From: Novosphingobium sp.
GTDB lineage: Bacteria; Pseudomonadota; Alphaproteobacteria; Sphingomonadales; Sphingomonadaceae
Direction: 5' to 3'
Assembly (NCBI GenBank): GCA_025356575.1
Contig: JANXSP010000073.1
Span: forward strand, 1-33,047
DNA: 33,047 bases
A program made the translations under genes and the position numbers. The notes under the pieces were generated by a model that had not been told where the DNA came from, did not search any database, and worked only from the letters and a program-made list of their open reading frames with translations. Below are positions 25,410 to 33,047 of this stretch, piece after piece (positions within the stretch are counted from its first letter, which is position 1; every line of letters begins with the position of its first letter).

Positions 25410-25441
25410 GGGGCGCGGAAGGAAACTTCCGCGCCCCTTTT
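25410..25441 (+). terminator. Rho-independent terminator after the small lipoprotein
   Basis: A 12-bp perfect stem GGGGCGCGGAAG / CTTCCGCGCCCC closed by a GAAA tetraloop (25422-25425) and followed by TTTT (25438-25441). It lies 28 bp after the lipoprotein stop and isolates this gene from the kinase gene. Confidence 0.92.
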
Positions 25442-25544
25442 CGTTTGCCCGGAGCTGGCGTCGGAGCTGGCGTCGGCGCGGGAGTGCCGCATCGTTGGTG
25501 CCAACGCGATTGTCGCGCGCGGCGAGCGGTGCCATCACCGCGCC

Positions 25545-26897
25545 GTGGCCGCGTTCGATCCTCTCTCACCCCAGGCAGAACTTGCCGCCGGATTGACCCG
25601 CGTGCTCGCCCGCACCGGGCTGGCACCGCCGGGCGAACTCGAGCGGCTCTCGGGCGGGGCGAGCATGGAGAGCTGGCGCTTCACCAGCGGCGGCGGCGCT
25701 TACGTACTGCGCCGTGCTGCATCGGCGCTGCTGATGGAAGACCGGCCGATGCGCCACGCGGTCGAAGCCGCGGTGATTCGCACGGCCGCTGCGGGCGGGG
25801 TCCGCGCGCCCGAGATCGTCGCAGAACTGGTGGCGGATGACGGTCTGGGCAGCGGCTACATCATGCGCGCGCTGCCCGGCACCGCCGATCCCTCCGCGAT
25901 CCTCGCCGGCCCCGCGCCCGCGCCACTGCTGGCCGAGATCGGCGCGCAGCTCGCTGCGATCCACCGCCTCGATCATCCCGATCTTTCCGAACTCGATACC
26001 GCAGCCGGCGTCGCGGAGTTGCGCCGCCGGTTCTTCGAATACGGCGGCGACCGTCCGATCCTTGCGCTGGCGCTGCGCTGGCTGACGCAAAACCTCCTCG
26101 CGCCCGTTGCCCCCACGTTGGTCCACGGCGATCTGCGGCTCGGCAACCTGCTGGTCGAGGACGGGAGACTCACCGGGGTGCTGGACTGGGAGCTCGCTCA
26201 CCGCGGCGACCCGCACGAAGACCTTGCCTATGGCTGCATGACCGTGTGGCGCTTTGCCCGTGCCGATCGTCCCGCGTTCGGGCTCGGCACCGTCGCCGAG
26301 CTGGTCGCGGCCTACCGGGCCGCGGGCGGGGCCGAGGTCGACCCGGCGCGGCTGCGCTTCTGGCTGATCTACCGCACCGCGTGGTGGGCGCTCGGCTGTC
26401 TCCAGATGGGCACTTACTGGCGCAGCGGCGGCGACCGCTCGCTCGAACGCGCGGTGATCTCGCGCCGCACCGGCGAGCAGGAGCTCGACCTGCTGCGGCT
26501 GCTCGAGGAAGAAGCGCCCACCGCCGAACGGGCGGCTGCACTTGTCTCCGCGCCCCCGCCGGCGCCCGTGCCGCACGGCGAAACCACGGCCGCCGAACTC
26601 ATCCTTGCGGTGCAGGAATGGCTGACCGCGGCCAAGCCGCTGTTCGCCGGCCGCGCGCGGTTCGAACATGCAGTCGCGCGCAACGCGCTGGGGATCGTTC
26701 TGCGCGAGCTTGCCGGACGGCCCGATCCGGCCGATCCCGCTCTCGCCGCGCGCCTGCTCGCGGGCGACGATACGCTCGCCACCCCGGGGCTGCTCGCCCG
26801 GCTGCGGCGCAGCGCACTGGACACGCTGGCCGCCGACATGCCCAAGTACCCCGCGCTCGCCCACGCCCGCGCCGCGTGGGGCGCACCTGCCAACTGA
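25545..26897 (+). CDS. APH-type acyl-CoA kinase fused to DUF6285 domain (LvaA–LvaB-like)
   Basis: About 450 residues from a GTG at 25545 (start uncertain, no clear ribosome binding site). Residues ~15-330 are an aminoglycoside-phosphotransferase fold: LSGGASMESWRF, YVLRR, the catalytic loop LVHGDLRLGN (H194, D196, N201) and the metal-binding DWE (D214-E216). The last ~105 residues (AAELILAVQEWL…RARFEHAVARNALGIVLREL…LARLRRSALDTL) match my recollection of DUF6285, a separate small protein (LvaB) in Pseudomonas. LvaAB phosphorylates 4-hydroxyacyl-CoA. The fusion plus an acyl-CoA dehydrogenase 12 bp downstream suggests the same route for 4-hydroxy or related acids. The kinase call is firm, the substrate is inferred. 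Confidence 0.8.
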   Translation: MAAFDPLSPQAELAAGLTRVLARTGLAPPGELERLSGGASMESWRFTSGGGAYVLRRAASALLMEDRPMRHAVEAAVIRTAAAGGVRAPEIVAELVADDGLGSGYIMRALPGTADPSAILAGPAPAPLLAEIGAQLAAIHRLDHPDLSELDTAAGVAELRRRFFEYGGDRPILALALRWLTQNLLAPVAPTLVHGDLRLGNLLVEDGRLTGVLDWELAHRGDPHEDLAYGCMTVWRFARADRPAFGLGTVAELVAAYRAAGGAEVDPARLRFWLIYRTAWWALGCLQMGTYWRSGGDRSLERAVISRRTGEQELDLLRLLEEEAPTAERAAALVSAPPPAPVPHGETTAAELILAVQEWLTAAKPLFAGRARFEHAVARNALGIVLRELAGRPDPADPALAARLLAGDDTLATPGLLARLRRSALDTLAADMPKYPALAHARAAWGAPAN

Positions 26898-26909
26898 GGA
26901 CTTGCCCCG

Positions 26910-28208
26910 ATGGACTTTTCGCTTCCCGCCGATCTCGAAGCCTACCTTGGCGAACTCGATGCATTCATCGCCGCCGAGATCGCGCCGCTCCAGGCGCAGG
27001 ACGATAACGAGCGGTTCTTCGATCACCGCCGCGAATGGGCGCGGACCGATTTCGAGAATGAAGGCCTGCCCCGGCCCGAGTGGGAAGCGCTGCTGCGCGA
27101 GGCCGGGAGCCGCGCCGATGCCGCGGGCCATTGGCGCTTTTCTGCGCCCAAGCAGTACGGCGGCAAGGACGGATCGAACTTGTGGATGGCGGTGATACGC
27201 GATCGTTTTGCCGCCAAGGGGTTGGGCCTCCACAACGATCTCCAGAACGAACACTCGATCGTCGGCAACTTCCCGTTCGTGGCGATGTTCGACCAGTTCG
27301 GCACGCAGGCACAAAAGGACGAATTCATCACCGGCGGCTTCGCGCGGACCCGCCGTGTCGCCTTCGGGTTGACCGAGCCCGACCATGGCAGCGATGCCAC
27401 CTTCATGGAAACCCGCGCCGTGCCCGAAGTGCGCGATGGGATAAGCGGTTGGCGGATCGACGGGTCGAAGATGTGGATCACGGGGATGCACGTCGCCAGC
27501 CACGTCGCTCTGTTCGCGCGGACCGATGGCGCCGACGGTTCGGCGCGCGGGATCACCTGTTTCCTTGTCCCCAATCCCACCCCGGGTCTCGAGATCGACG
27601 AGTACATGTGGACGTTCAACATGCCCACCGATCACGCCCGGTTCTATCTCAAGAACGTCTGGGTGCCGGACAGCGCAATACTCGGCGAGATCGGCCGCGG
27701 GCTCAGCCTGGCGCAGAGTTTCGTCCATCAGAACCGCATTCGCCAGGCGGCATCCTCGCTCGGCGCGGCGACGTATTGCCTCGAACAAAGCGTGCGCTAC
27801 GCCCGCCAGCGCAAGCCGTTCGGTCAGGAACTGGCGCGCAACCAGGCGATCCAGTTCCCGCTGGTCGAGCTCGCGACCCAGTGCGAAATGCTCCGTACGC
27901 TGATCTACAAGACCGCGTGGGAGATGGACCGGATCCCGCACAAGGAGCTCGAGCACGCGCTCTCGGACAAGATCAGCATGTGCAACTACTACGCCAACCG
28001 GCTGGTGTGCGATGCCGCCGACCGGGCGATGCAGGTCCATGGCGGGATCGGCTATTCGCGGCACAAGCCGTTCGAGCACATCTTTCGCCACCACCGCCGC
28101 TACCGGATCACCGAAGGCGCGGAGGAAATCCAGATGCGCAAGGTCGGCGCCTATCTGTTCGGATACCTCGGACCGCGCCGCGCCGAATTCGAAGAGCTGA
28201 AGCTGTAG
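26910..28208 (+). CDS. Acyl-CoA dehydrogenase (LvaC/ACAD10-11-like)
   Basis: 432 residues from ATG 26910, 12 bp after the kinase stop, so a two-gene unit. FAD-dependent acyl-CoA dehydrogenase fold: FGLTEPDHGSDATFMETRA and WITGMHV (flavin and substrate pocket), GAATYCLEQSVRYARQRKPFGQ, AMQVHGGIGYSRHKPFEHIFRHHRRYRITEGAEEIQ, with probable catalytic base E402. In levulinate and 4-hydroxyacid catabolism, LvaC and ACAD11 use the FAD site to remove phosphate from 4-phosphoacyl-CoA. Pairing with the kinase makes that chemistry plausible, but ordinary dehydrogenation is the alternative. Confidence 0.92.
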   Translation: MDFSLPADLEAYLGELDAFIAAEIAPLQAQDDNERFFDHRREWARTDFENEGLPRPEWEALLREAGSRADAAGHWRFSAPKQYGGKDGSNLWMAVIRDRFAAKGLGLHNDLQNEHSIVGNFPFVAMFDQFGTQAQKDEFITGGFARTRRVAFGLTEPDHGSDATFMETRAVPEVRDGISGWRIDGSKMWITGMHVASHVALFARTDGADGSARGITCFLVPNPTPGLEIDEYMWTFNMPTDHARFYLKNVWVPDSAILGEIGRGLSLAQSFVHQNRIRQAASSLGAATYCLEQSVRYARQRKPFGQELARNQAIQFPLVELATQCEMLRTLIYKTAWEMDRIPHKELEHALSDKISMCNYYANRLVCDAADRAMQVHGGIGYSRHKPFEHIFRHHRRYRITEGAEEIQMRKVGAYLFGYLGPRRAEFEELKL

Positions 28209-28214
28209 CTAATT

Positions 28215-28242
28215 GTGTCGCGAATGACACACCTTGCGACAC
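28215..28242. repeat. Inverted repeat GTGTCGC / GCGACAC with an extra GACAC
   Basis: Outer arms at 28215-28221 and 28236-28242 are separated by 14 bp. Within them GTGTC (28215-28219) and GACAC (28226-28230) make a second, tighter palindrome. It lies seven bases after the dehydrogenase stop and has no T-run, so it could be an operator for the downstream receptor or a weak terminator. Confidence 0.5.
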
Positions 28243-28306
28243 TTCGTATCGCAATGCAGCAGCGGCGCTGGCAAGTCGTTTCACTCGCGCGCATTGGAGC
28301 CCTGAA

Positions 28307-28324
28307 GCACACCGAATAGTGTGC
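28307..28324. promoter_or_regulatory. Inverted repeat GCACAC-CGAATA-GTGTGC upstream of the receptor
   Basis: Perfect 6-bp arms with a 6-bp centre, ending 19 bp before the receptor's ATG and next to its ribosome binding site (AGGGAAA near 28331). Its position in the leader suits a repressor site or a translation-controlling hairpin. Confidence 0.5.
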
Positions 28325-28343
28325 AAAAACAGGGAAATCTATC

Positions 28344-31100
28344 ATGCGCTCGTCGTTCCGCTCGATCCTCCTCGGCTCGCTCTCGCTCGCCGCGTTTTCG
28401 GGCACGGCCTACGCCCAGACTGCTCCGGCCAGCGACGCCCAGGTCGCCAACCCCGAAGACACCCCGACGATTATCGTCACCGGCAGCCGGGCTTCCAACC
28501 GTACGGTCGAGAATTCGCCGGTCCCGGTCGATGTGATCTCGGCGCAGGCGATCACTGACACCGGGCAATCCGAAACCAACAAGATCCTCAACAAGCTGGT
28601 CCCCAGCTTCAACTTCCCCCAACCCGCAATCTCGGACGGTTCGGACGCGCTGCGCCCCGCCACGCTGCGCGGCCTTTCGCCCGATCAGACGCTGGTCCTG
28701 GTCAACGGCAAGCGCCGGCACCTGTCCGCGCTGCTCAACATCAACGGCACCGTGGGCCGCGGGTCGGCCGCGGTCGATCTCAACTCGATTCCGGGACTGG
28801 CGATCAAATCGATCGAAGTCCTGCGTGACGGGGCTTCGTCGCAATACGGATCGGATGCGATCGCGGGCGTAATCAACGTCCGTCTCAAGGATGCCAGCTC
28901 GGGCGGCAAGGCGACAGCTTCATACGGCAAGTACGTCACCACCCTGTCGGATATTGCGCGCGTCACCAGCCTCCAGACCAACGCCGCGGGGCAGCCTTCG
29001 CTCGATCCGACGAACAATCAGTTCTTCCTCGCCAATACGAGCGGCACCCTGTCGATCCGCGACGGCGAACAGTACACTTTCGCCAGCAATATCGGGCTGC
29101 CGTTCTTCGATTGGGGCGGCTACCTCAACCTGACCGCCGAATACCGTAAGCGCGACCGCACCAACCGCACCGGCTTCGACCTGCGCCCCAACTACGCCAA
29201 GAACGGCGCGCTGTTCGATTCGCGCGAACTGACTTTCGACCGCCGCGAGTTCCGCTACGGCGATCCGATTGCCGACGATTTCTCGCTCGTGCTGAACTCG
29301 GCGTACCCGCTCGGCGATCTCGAGGCGTACGTGTTCGCCACTTTCAACCACCGCGATTCGGAAAGCGCTGCGAATTATCGCCAGCAATCTAACGCCAACA
29401 ATATCGATTACTCGACCCTCGCGCCGAACCAGGCACCGAACGTCACGACTCCGCGGCTTACGCCCGACGGGTTCCTGCCGCTGATCCAGTCGCGGCTCAC
29501 CGACGTCGCGTTCACCACCGGCCTCCGCGGTGACGTGAGCGGCTGGCACGTCGATCTTTCCGCCGGCTACGGGCGCAATCGGTTCGATTACATCACCAAC
29601 AACACGGTCAATTCGTCGTTTGTGTTCCAGGGGCAGAGGCAGTTCGATTCGGGCGGCCTGACCTACGCGCAGGCGCTGGTCAATCTTGACCTTTCGCACG
29701 AGTTCGACGTCGGCTTCGCCAAACCGGTGACCTTTTCGACTGGCGGCGAATATCGGCATGAGCGTTACATCATCCGTCCCGGTGAATTTCAGTCCTATGC
29801 GCTGGGGCCATTGTTCCGCGCACCGACGACCAGCCTCACAATGGTCAACTGCCTGGCCCAACAGGGCCTGTTCAACAGCACGACCAACGCCTGCACGTTT
29901 CCGGGGCGCAATGGCGGCGTTGGCGCGCAGGGCTTTGCCGGGATCCCGGCTTCGGCGGCCACCAATGCGACGCGCCACAACGTCGCCGGCTATGTCGAGC
30001 TCGATGCAGATCCGATCGATGGTCTGACCACGACGCTGGCCGGGCGGTTCGAGCATTATTCGGACTTCGGCAACACGCTTACCGGCAAGTTCGCGGCACG
30101 TTACGAATTTGTCCGGGGCTTTGCCGTTCGCGGCTCGATTTCCAACGGGTTCCGCGCTCCGTCGCTGCACCAGCAGGTGTTCACCACCACCTCGACCAAT
30201 TTCATCGCCGGCGTTCCCGTCGATGTTCTGACCGCGCCGGTATCGAGCCCGGTGGCGCTGGCGCTGGGGGCCAAGCCGCTAAAGCCAGAACGCTCGCTCA
30301 ATCTCAGCGCCGGCTTTACCGCCAGTCCGCTGCGCGGGATGACGTTCACGGTCGATTATTACAACATCAAGATTACCGACCGGATCGTCCTTACGGAAAA
30401 CCTCGGTTCGACCGCTTCGGCGGCCGATGCGGCGATCCGTGCCTATCTCGCCAGCCAAGGCTCGGCCGTCACCGCGGCGCGCTTCTTCATCAACGGGCTG
30501 GATACCCGGACTCAAGGCGTGGATGCGGTGCTCAACTGGCGGCTGCCCGTGGAGTTCGGCAAATTCACGCTGACTGCGGCATACAACTACAACAAGAACC
30601 AAATTCTCAAGCGCAACAACGCTCTCGGTCCGCTCGCGGCGATCCCGGGGATCGTCCTGTTCGGTCGTCAGGAATCGATCCGCTTCACCAAGGGCCAGCC
30701 CAAGGACAAAATCGTGCTCAGCCTCGACGGCGATGTCGGCTTGTTCGGGTTCACGGCGCGCAGCACGCGCTATGGCCGAGTGACGAGCCCCGGCTCGACC
30801 TTGCCGCTGGCTCCCGACGCGGCCAGCTTCACGGCTGCCGGTCCCGACGACGTCGTGCTCTCGCCCAAGTGGATCACCGACCTCGAAGTGCGGCTCAACC
30901 TGTCGGAGCGGATCCACGTCGCGGTCGGCGCGGACAATGCGTTTGACATCTATCCCGATGCCGCACCGTTCGGCGCACGTCCGGCGGCGCTGGGCGGGGG
31001 CAACTACCCGCAGAACCAGCAGTACAACCGCTACTCGAACTTCTCACCGTTCGGGTTCAACGGCCGGTTCCTGTACGCGCGGGTCGGGTTCGACTTCTGA
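28344..31100 (+). CDS. TonB-dependent outer-membrane receptor
   Basis: 918 residues from ATG 28344. The signal peptide ends near TAYA-Q. A TonB-box-like TIIVTGS (~42-48) is followed by the plug domain (~55-170), with RPATLRGLSPDQTLVLVNGKRRH and IEVLRDGASSQYGSDAIAGVINVRLK. The rest is a 22-strand-type beta barrel ending in the aromatic outer-membrane signature (YARVGFDF). One predicted extracellular loop has two cysteines (NCLAQQGLFNSTTNACTF), likely a disulphide. The ligand is unknown: sphingomonads use such receptors for carbohydrates and aromatics as well as iron. It lies 135 bp after the dehydrogenase and may be co-regulated with the kinase/dehydrogenase pair. Confidence 0.94.
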   Translation: MRSSFRSILLGSLSLAAFSGTAYAQTAPASDAQVANPEDTPTIIVTGSRASNRTVENSPVPVDVISAQAITDTGQSETNKILNKLVPSFNFPQPAISDGSDALRPATLRGLSPDQTLVLVNGKRRHLSALLNINGTVGRGSAAVDLNSIPGLAIKSIEVLRDGASSQYGSDAIAGVINVRLKDASSGGKATASYGKYVTTLSDIARVTSLQTNAAGQPSLDPTNNQFFLANTSGTLSIRDGEQYTFASNIGLPFFDWGGYLNLTAEYRKRDRTNRTGFDLRPNYAKNGALFDSRELTFDRREFRYGDPIADDFSLVLNSAYPLGDLEAYVFATFNHRDSESAANYRQQSNANNIDYSTLAPNQAPNVTTPRLTPDGFLPLIQSRLTDVAFTTGLRGDVSGWHVDLSAGYGRNRFDYITNNTVNSSFVFQGQRQFDSGGLTYAQALVNLDLSHEFDVGFAKPVTFSTGGEYRHERYIIRPGEFQSYALGPLFRAPTTSLTMVNCLAQQGLFNSTTNACTFPGRNGGVGAQGFAGIPASAATNATRHNVAGYVELDADPIDGLTTTLAGRFEHYSDFGNTLTGKFAARYEFVRGFAVRGSISNGFRAPSLHQQVFTTTSTNFIAGVPVDVLTAPVSSPVALALGAKPLKPERSLNLSAGFTASPLRGMTFTVDYYNIKITDRIVLTENLGSTASAADAAIRAYLASQGSAVTAARFFINGLDTRTQGVDAVLNWRLPVEFGKFTLTAAYNYNKNQILKRNNALGPLAAIPGIVLFGRQESIRFTKGQPKDKIVLSLDGDVGLFGFTARSTRYGRVTSPGSTLPLAPDAASFTAAGPDDVVLSPKWITDLEVRLNLSERIHVAVGADNAFDIYPDAAPFGARPAALGGGNYPQNQQYNRYSNFSPFGFNGRFLYARVGFDF

Positions 31101-31118
31101 TCGGGTAAGACCCAAGGG

Positions 31119-31157
31119 AAAGGGCGCGGGAAGCTATATGCCTCCCGCGCCCTTTTT
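31119..31157. terminator. Terminator between receptor and serine hydrolase genes
   Basis: GGGCGCGGGA (31122-31131) pairs perfectly with TCCCGCGCCC (31143-31152) around an 11-nt loop, followed by TTTTT on the plus strand. On the minus strand the stem is followed only by TTT, so it may serve the convergent hydrolase gene weakly. Confidence 0.9.
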
Positions 31158-31216
31158 CGTGTCTGCGATGCGCGGCCGGTGCGCCCGATCGGGGTGCCGT
31201 CAGCAACGCAGCCCCG

Positions 31217-32380
31217 TCAGCGAAGTGCGGCGGACAGTTCGTAGTTGTGGCCGAAGTACCCGTCGTACAGCGCCCGGGTGATCGCGGCGATCCGCGCGGC
31301 GCGGGCGGGCTTGCTGCCCTGCCCGGTCACGTAGATGGCCACTGCCAGCTCGCGGCCATCGGGCGCGCGGATGATTCCGACATCGCTCGCGGTATTGCTC
31401 AGCGTGCCGGTTTTGTGCGCCACTTGCGCGTCGGCAGGCAACTGTCCGCGCATCCGGGTCTTGCCGGTTTCGCAGCGGCTCATCGCGCCGAGCAGAACGC
31501 CGCGGCTCGCGTCGCTCAGCCACTCTCCGCGCTCGAGCCCGGCAAGCAGCCGCACCATAGCGGCCGGCGTCGTGCTGTCGCGCGGATCGATCGCGCGCGC
31601 GGGGTCAACCAGACCGTCGTCGCGCACCAGCGTCGCGATGTCGCGGTCGATATGAAAGCCCTGGACCCCTGCGCCGGCCAGCCAGCGGTTGACCGCCTGC
31701 GGGCCGCCGATGGCCGCGAGCAAAGCGTCGGTCGCCGAATTGTCGCTGCGCGTGATCGACAGTTCGATCAGGCTCAATGCCGAAAGCATCGTCCCGGCGC
31801 GCACCGGCGCGACCGAGCTCGAAAGCTTGCGCGAAGGCACCGCAATCATCAGCGGGAACTTGTCGGTAAGCCGGAAGCGGCCTTCATCGACGCCCTGAAG
31901 GAACGTTGCGCTGATCGCGATCTTGCTCGTGCTGGCCAGCGGAAACGCCTGGTCGCCAAGCACGGTTATCAAACGCCCGCTGCGCAGGTCCATTGCGGCG
32001 ACGCCGATCCGCCCGAGCGCCGGGCTCGCCATGGCGGACACCGCCGATTGCAGCGGATCGCTCCAGTTGCGCAGCGGTGCACGAAAGTCGGGAGAAACCT
32101 GGCGCAGCGGCACTGGCGCGGCGTAGAATGCGGCCTGGGATGCCGGAGCCGGAAGCACGATCCGCTGGACGGCATTCGGCGGTGGAGCAGGGAGGAGTAT
32201 CGCTGGCGCGGCAACAACGGCAGGAGCGCGCGAAACGGTTGCGGTTGGCGCTGCCGGGCCGATGAAGGCGCGGTCGAACGCGGCCTCGAGCGCGCTGTCG
32301 CGGGCTATGGCGGGTGAAACAAGGCTTCCGGCCAGAGCCAGAATTCCAACGACCCGAGTTGCGAGACCCCGTATCACCAT
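31217..32380 (-). CDS. Class A beta-lactamase-like serine hydrolase without Glu166
   Basis: 387 residues from ATG 32380, with a signal peptide (cleavage near AIA-RD) and a Pro/Ala-rich linker to about residue 95. The penicillin-recognising fold is clear: S150-T-S-K153 (SxxK), S212-D-N214 (SDN), K323-T-G325 (KTG), plus STTPAAMVRLL. In the omega loop, where TEM has RWEPELN, this protein reads RDIATLV. Counting 36 residues from SDN, as in TEM, puts I248 at position 166 and V252 at position 170. The deacylating glutamate is therefore absent, so efficient beta-lactam turnover is doubtful. It may act on peptidoglycan or as a slow acyl-enzyme. It converges on the TonB receptor gene. Confidence 0.85.
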   Translation of the reverse strand: MVIRGLATRVVGILALAGSLVSPAIARDSALEAAFDRAFIGPAAPTATVSRAPAVVAAPAILLPAPPPNAVQRIVLPAPASQAAFYAAPVPLRQVSPDFRAPLRNWSDPLQSAVSAMASPALGRIGVAAMDLRSGRLITVLGDQAFPLASTSKIAISATFLQGVDEGRFRLTDKFPLMIAVPSRKLSSSVAPVRAGTMLSALSLIELSITRSDNSATDALLAAIGGPQAVNRWLAGAGVQGFHIDRDIATLVRDDGLVDPARAIDPRDSTTPAAMVRLLAGLERGEWLSDASRGVLLGAMSRCETGKTRMRGQLPADAQVAHKTGTLSNTASDVGIIRAPDGRELAVAIYVTGQGSKPARAARIAAITRALYDGYFGHNYELSAALR

Positions 32381-32504
32381 GAGCGCAAAGCTACCCCATC
32401 CATCCTTTGCAGGAGATTAACGCGGGCGCTTGTCCAGACAAGTATCGAGCGACGAGATGCAGCACCGATGCGGCGGATGAACCTCAGGAGCTTGTTCGCG
32501 AACC
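32381..32504. other. Upstream region of the serine hydrolase
   Basis: 124 bp with no coding frame I can support. It must hold the hydrolase promoter, as the next gene to the right ends in its own terminator. No clear -35/-10 pair or operator stands out. Confidence 0.4.
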
Positions 32505-32540
32505 AAAAAGGGGCCGGAGGATTGCTCCCCCGGCCCCGAT
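32505..32540 (-). terminator. Terminator of groEL (minus strand)
   Basis: Read on the minus strand, GGGGCCGG (32530-32537) pairs with CCGGCCCC (32510-32517), and the loop has imperfect extra pairs. Five T residues follow (32505-32509). It lies about 30 bp after the groEL stop. Confidence 0.85.
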
Positions 32541-32570
32541 TTCGTTACAGCTCAGGCCGTGCGTGCGGAC

Positions 32571-33047
32571 TTAGAAGTCCATGCCGCCCATGCCGCCCAT
32601 GCCGCCGCCGCCGGGCATTCCGCCCATCGACGGCTTGTCATCGGCGCGCTCGCTGATCGCGGCTTCGGTCGTGATCAAGAGACCCGCGACCGAGGCAGCA
32701 TCCTGCAGCGCGGTGCGCACGACCTTGGTCGGATCGACGACGCCCGCGGCGACGAGATCTTCGTAGGTGTCGGTCGCGGCGTTGAAGCCCTGCGATTCGT
32801 TGCCTTCGCGCAGGAGGTTGCCCGAAACGACCGCACCGTCATGCCCGGCGTTCTCGGCGATCTGGCGCAGCGGCGAAAGGATCGCCTTGCGCACGATGTC
32901 GATGCCCTTGGTCTGGTCGTCGTTGGCGCCCTTCATGCCTTCCAGCGCCTTGGTCGCATAAAGCAGCGCGGTGCCGCCCCCGGGGACGATGCCTTCCTCA
33001 ACCGCCGCACGGGTCGCGTGGAGCGCGTCGTCGACGCGGTCCTTGCG
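32571..33047 (-). CDS. groL: Chaperonin GroEL, C-terminal part (5' end outside window)
   Basis: 158 residues reading in from the right edge ([20 protein letters not shown], then [11 protein letters not shown]). It encodes the end of the equatorial domain, with ATP-site elements ([26 protein letters not shown]) and TTEAAISE. It finishes with the Gly/Met-rich tail [17 protein letters not shown] that projects into the folding cavity. It is the ATP-driven cytoplasmic folding chamber acting with GroES, and groES would lie upstream, to the right of this window. Confidence 0.96.
   Translation of the reverse strand, partial: RKDRVDDALHATRAAVEEGIVPGGGTALLYATKALEGMKGANDDQTKGIDIVRKAILSPLRQIAENAGHDGAVVSGNLLREGNESQGFNAATDTYEDLVAAGVVDPTKVVRTALQDAASVAGLLITTEAAISERADDKPSMGGMPGGGGMGGMGGMDF

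Noticed and set aside
25566..28094. Open frame of 842 codons on the minus strand opposite the kinase and dehydrogenase genes
   Set aside because: It is antisense to two well-supported genes, is rich in Arg/Gly/His/Pro low-complexity sequence with no recognisable domain, and arises because stop codons are rare in this GC-rich background.

Overview
The window is a dense, GC-rich chromosomal segment from an alphaproteobacterium, most likely of the order Sphingomonadales. The reasons are the hisS–prfA–prmC–DUF4167 block, the Asn/Arg-rich DUF4167 protein, the CCCTGAACTTGTTTCAGGG palindromes typical of sphingomonad intergenic DNA, the CDC48-type ATPase, and a large TonB-dependent receptor. This assignment is inferred from gene content and was not tested by any search. 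Nearly every base is coding: no gap reaches 300 bp, and no rRNA, tRNA, CRISPR or classical insertion sequence was found.

Layout. Bases 1-4197 (+) carry translation genes: the 3' end of hisS, prfA (one base missing near 1923, which splits the frame), prmC and a DUF4167 protein. A GIY-YIG nuclease gene sits backwards between hisS and prfA and is framed by 31-bp inverted repeats. Bases 4194-10637 hold a SOUL haem-binding protein (-), lnt, metK with a palindrome at its start, an exported M3 peptidase (+), and a convergent GST gene (-). Two convergent gene pairs share a CTAG in which each strand's stop codon lies.

Bases 9957-15799 (-) form a likely seven-gene transcription unit: HAD hydrolase, CoA-transferase subunit A, a HAD-like lipoprotein, CoA-transferase subunit B, nitronate monooxygenase, ferritin-like diiron protein, GST. 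Bases 15919-19342 (+) hold an exported methyltransferase-like protein, a terminator with a possible small RNA in front of it, and a CDC48/p97-type double AAA+ ATPase. Bases 19359-24798 (-) carry an MscS channel, an HWE-family histidine kinase with a CHASE3-like sensor, and polA.

Bases 25085-31100 (+) hold a tiny Ala-rich lipoprotein built from 11-residue repeats, a kinase/DUF6285 fusion followed by an acyl-CoA dehydrogenase (resembling LvaA+LvaB and LvaC of the Pseudomonas levulinate pathway and mitochondrial ACAD10/11), and a TonB-dependent receptor. The window ends with a class A beta-lactamase-like serine hydrolase lacking the deacylating glutamate (-) and the 3' part of groEL (-).

The items most worth a second look are the GIY-YIG/inverted-repeat cassette, the kinase–DUF6285–dehydrogenase module, the HAD-like lipoprotein placed between two CoA-transferase subunits, the Lpp-like 11-residue-repeat lipoprotein, the candidate small RNA at 16820-16889, and the Glu166-less beta-lactamase homologue.
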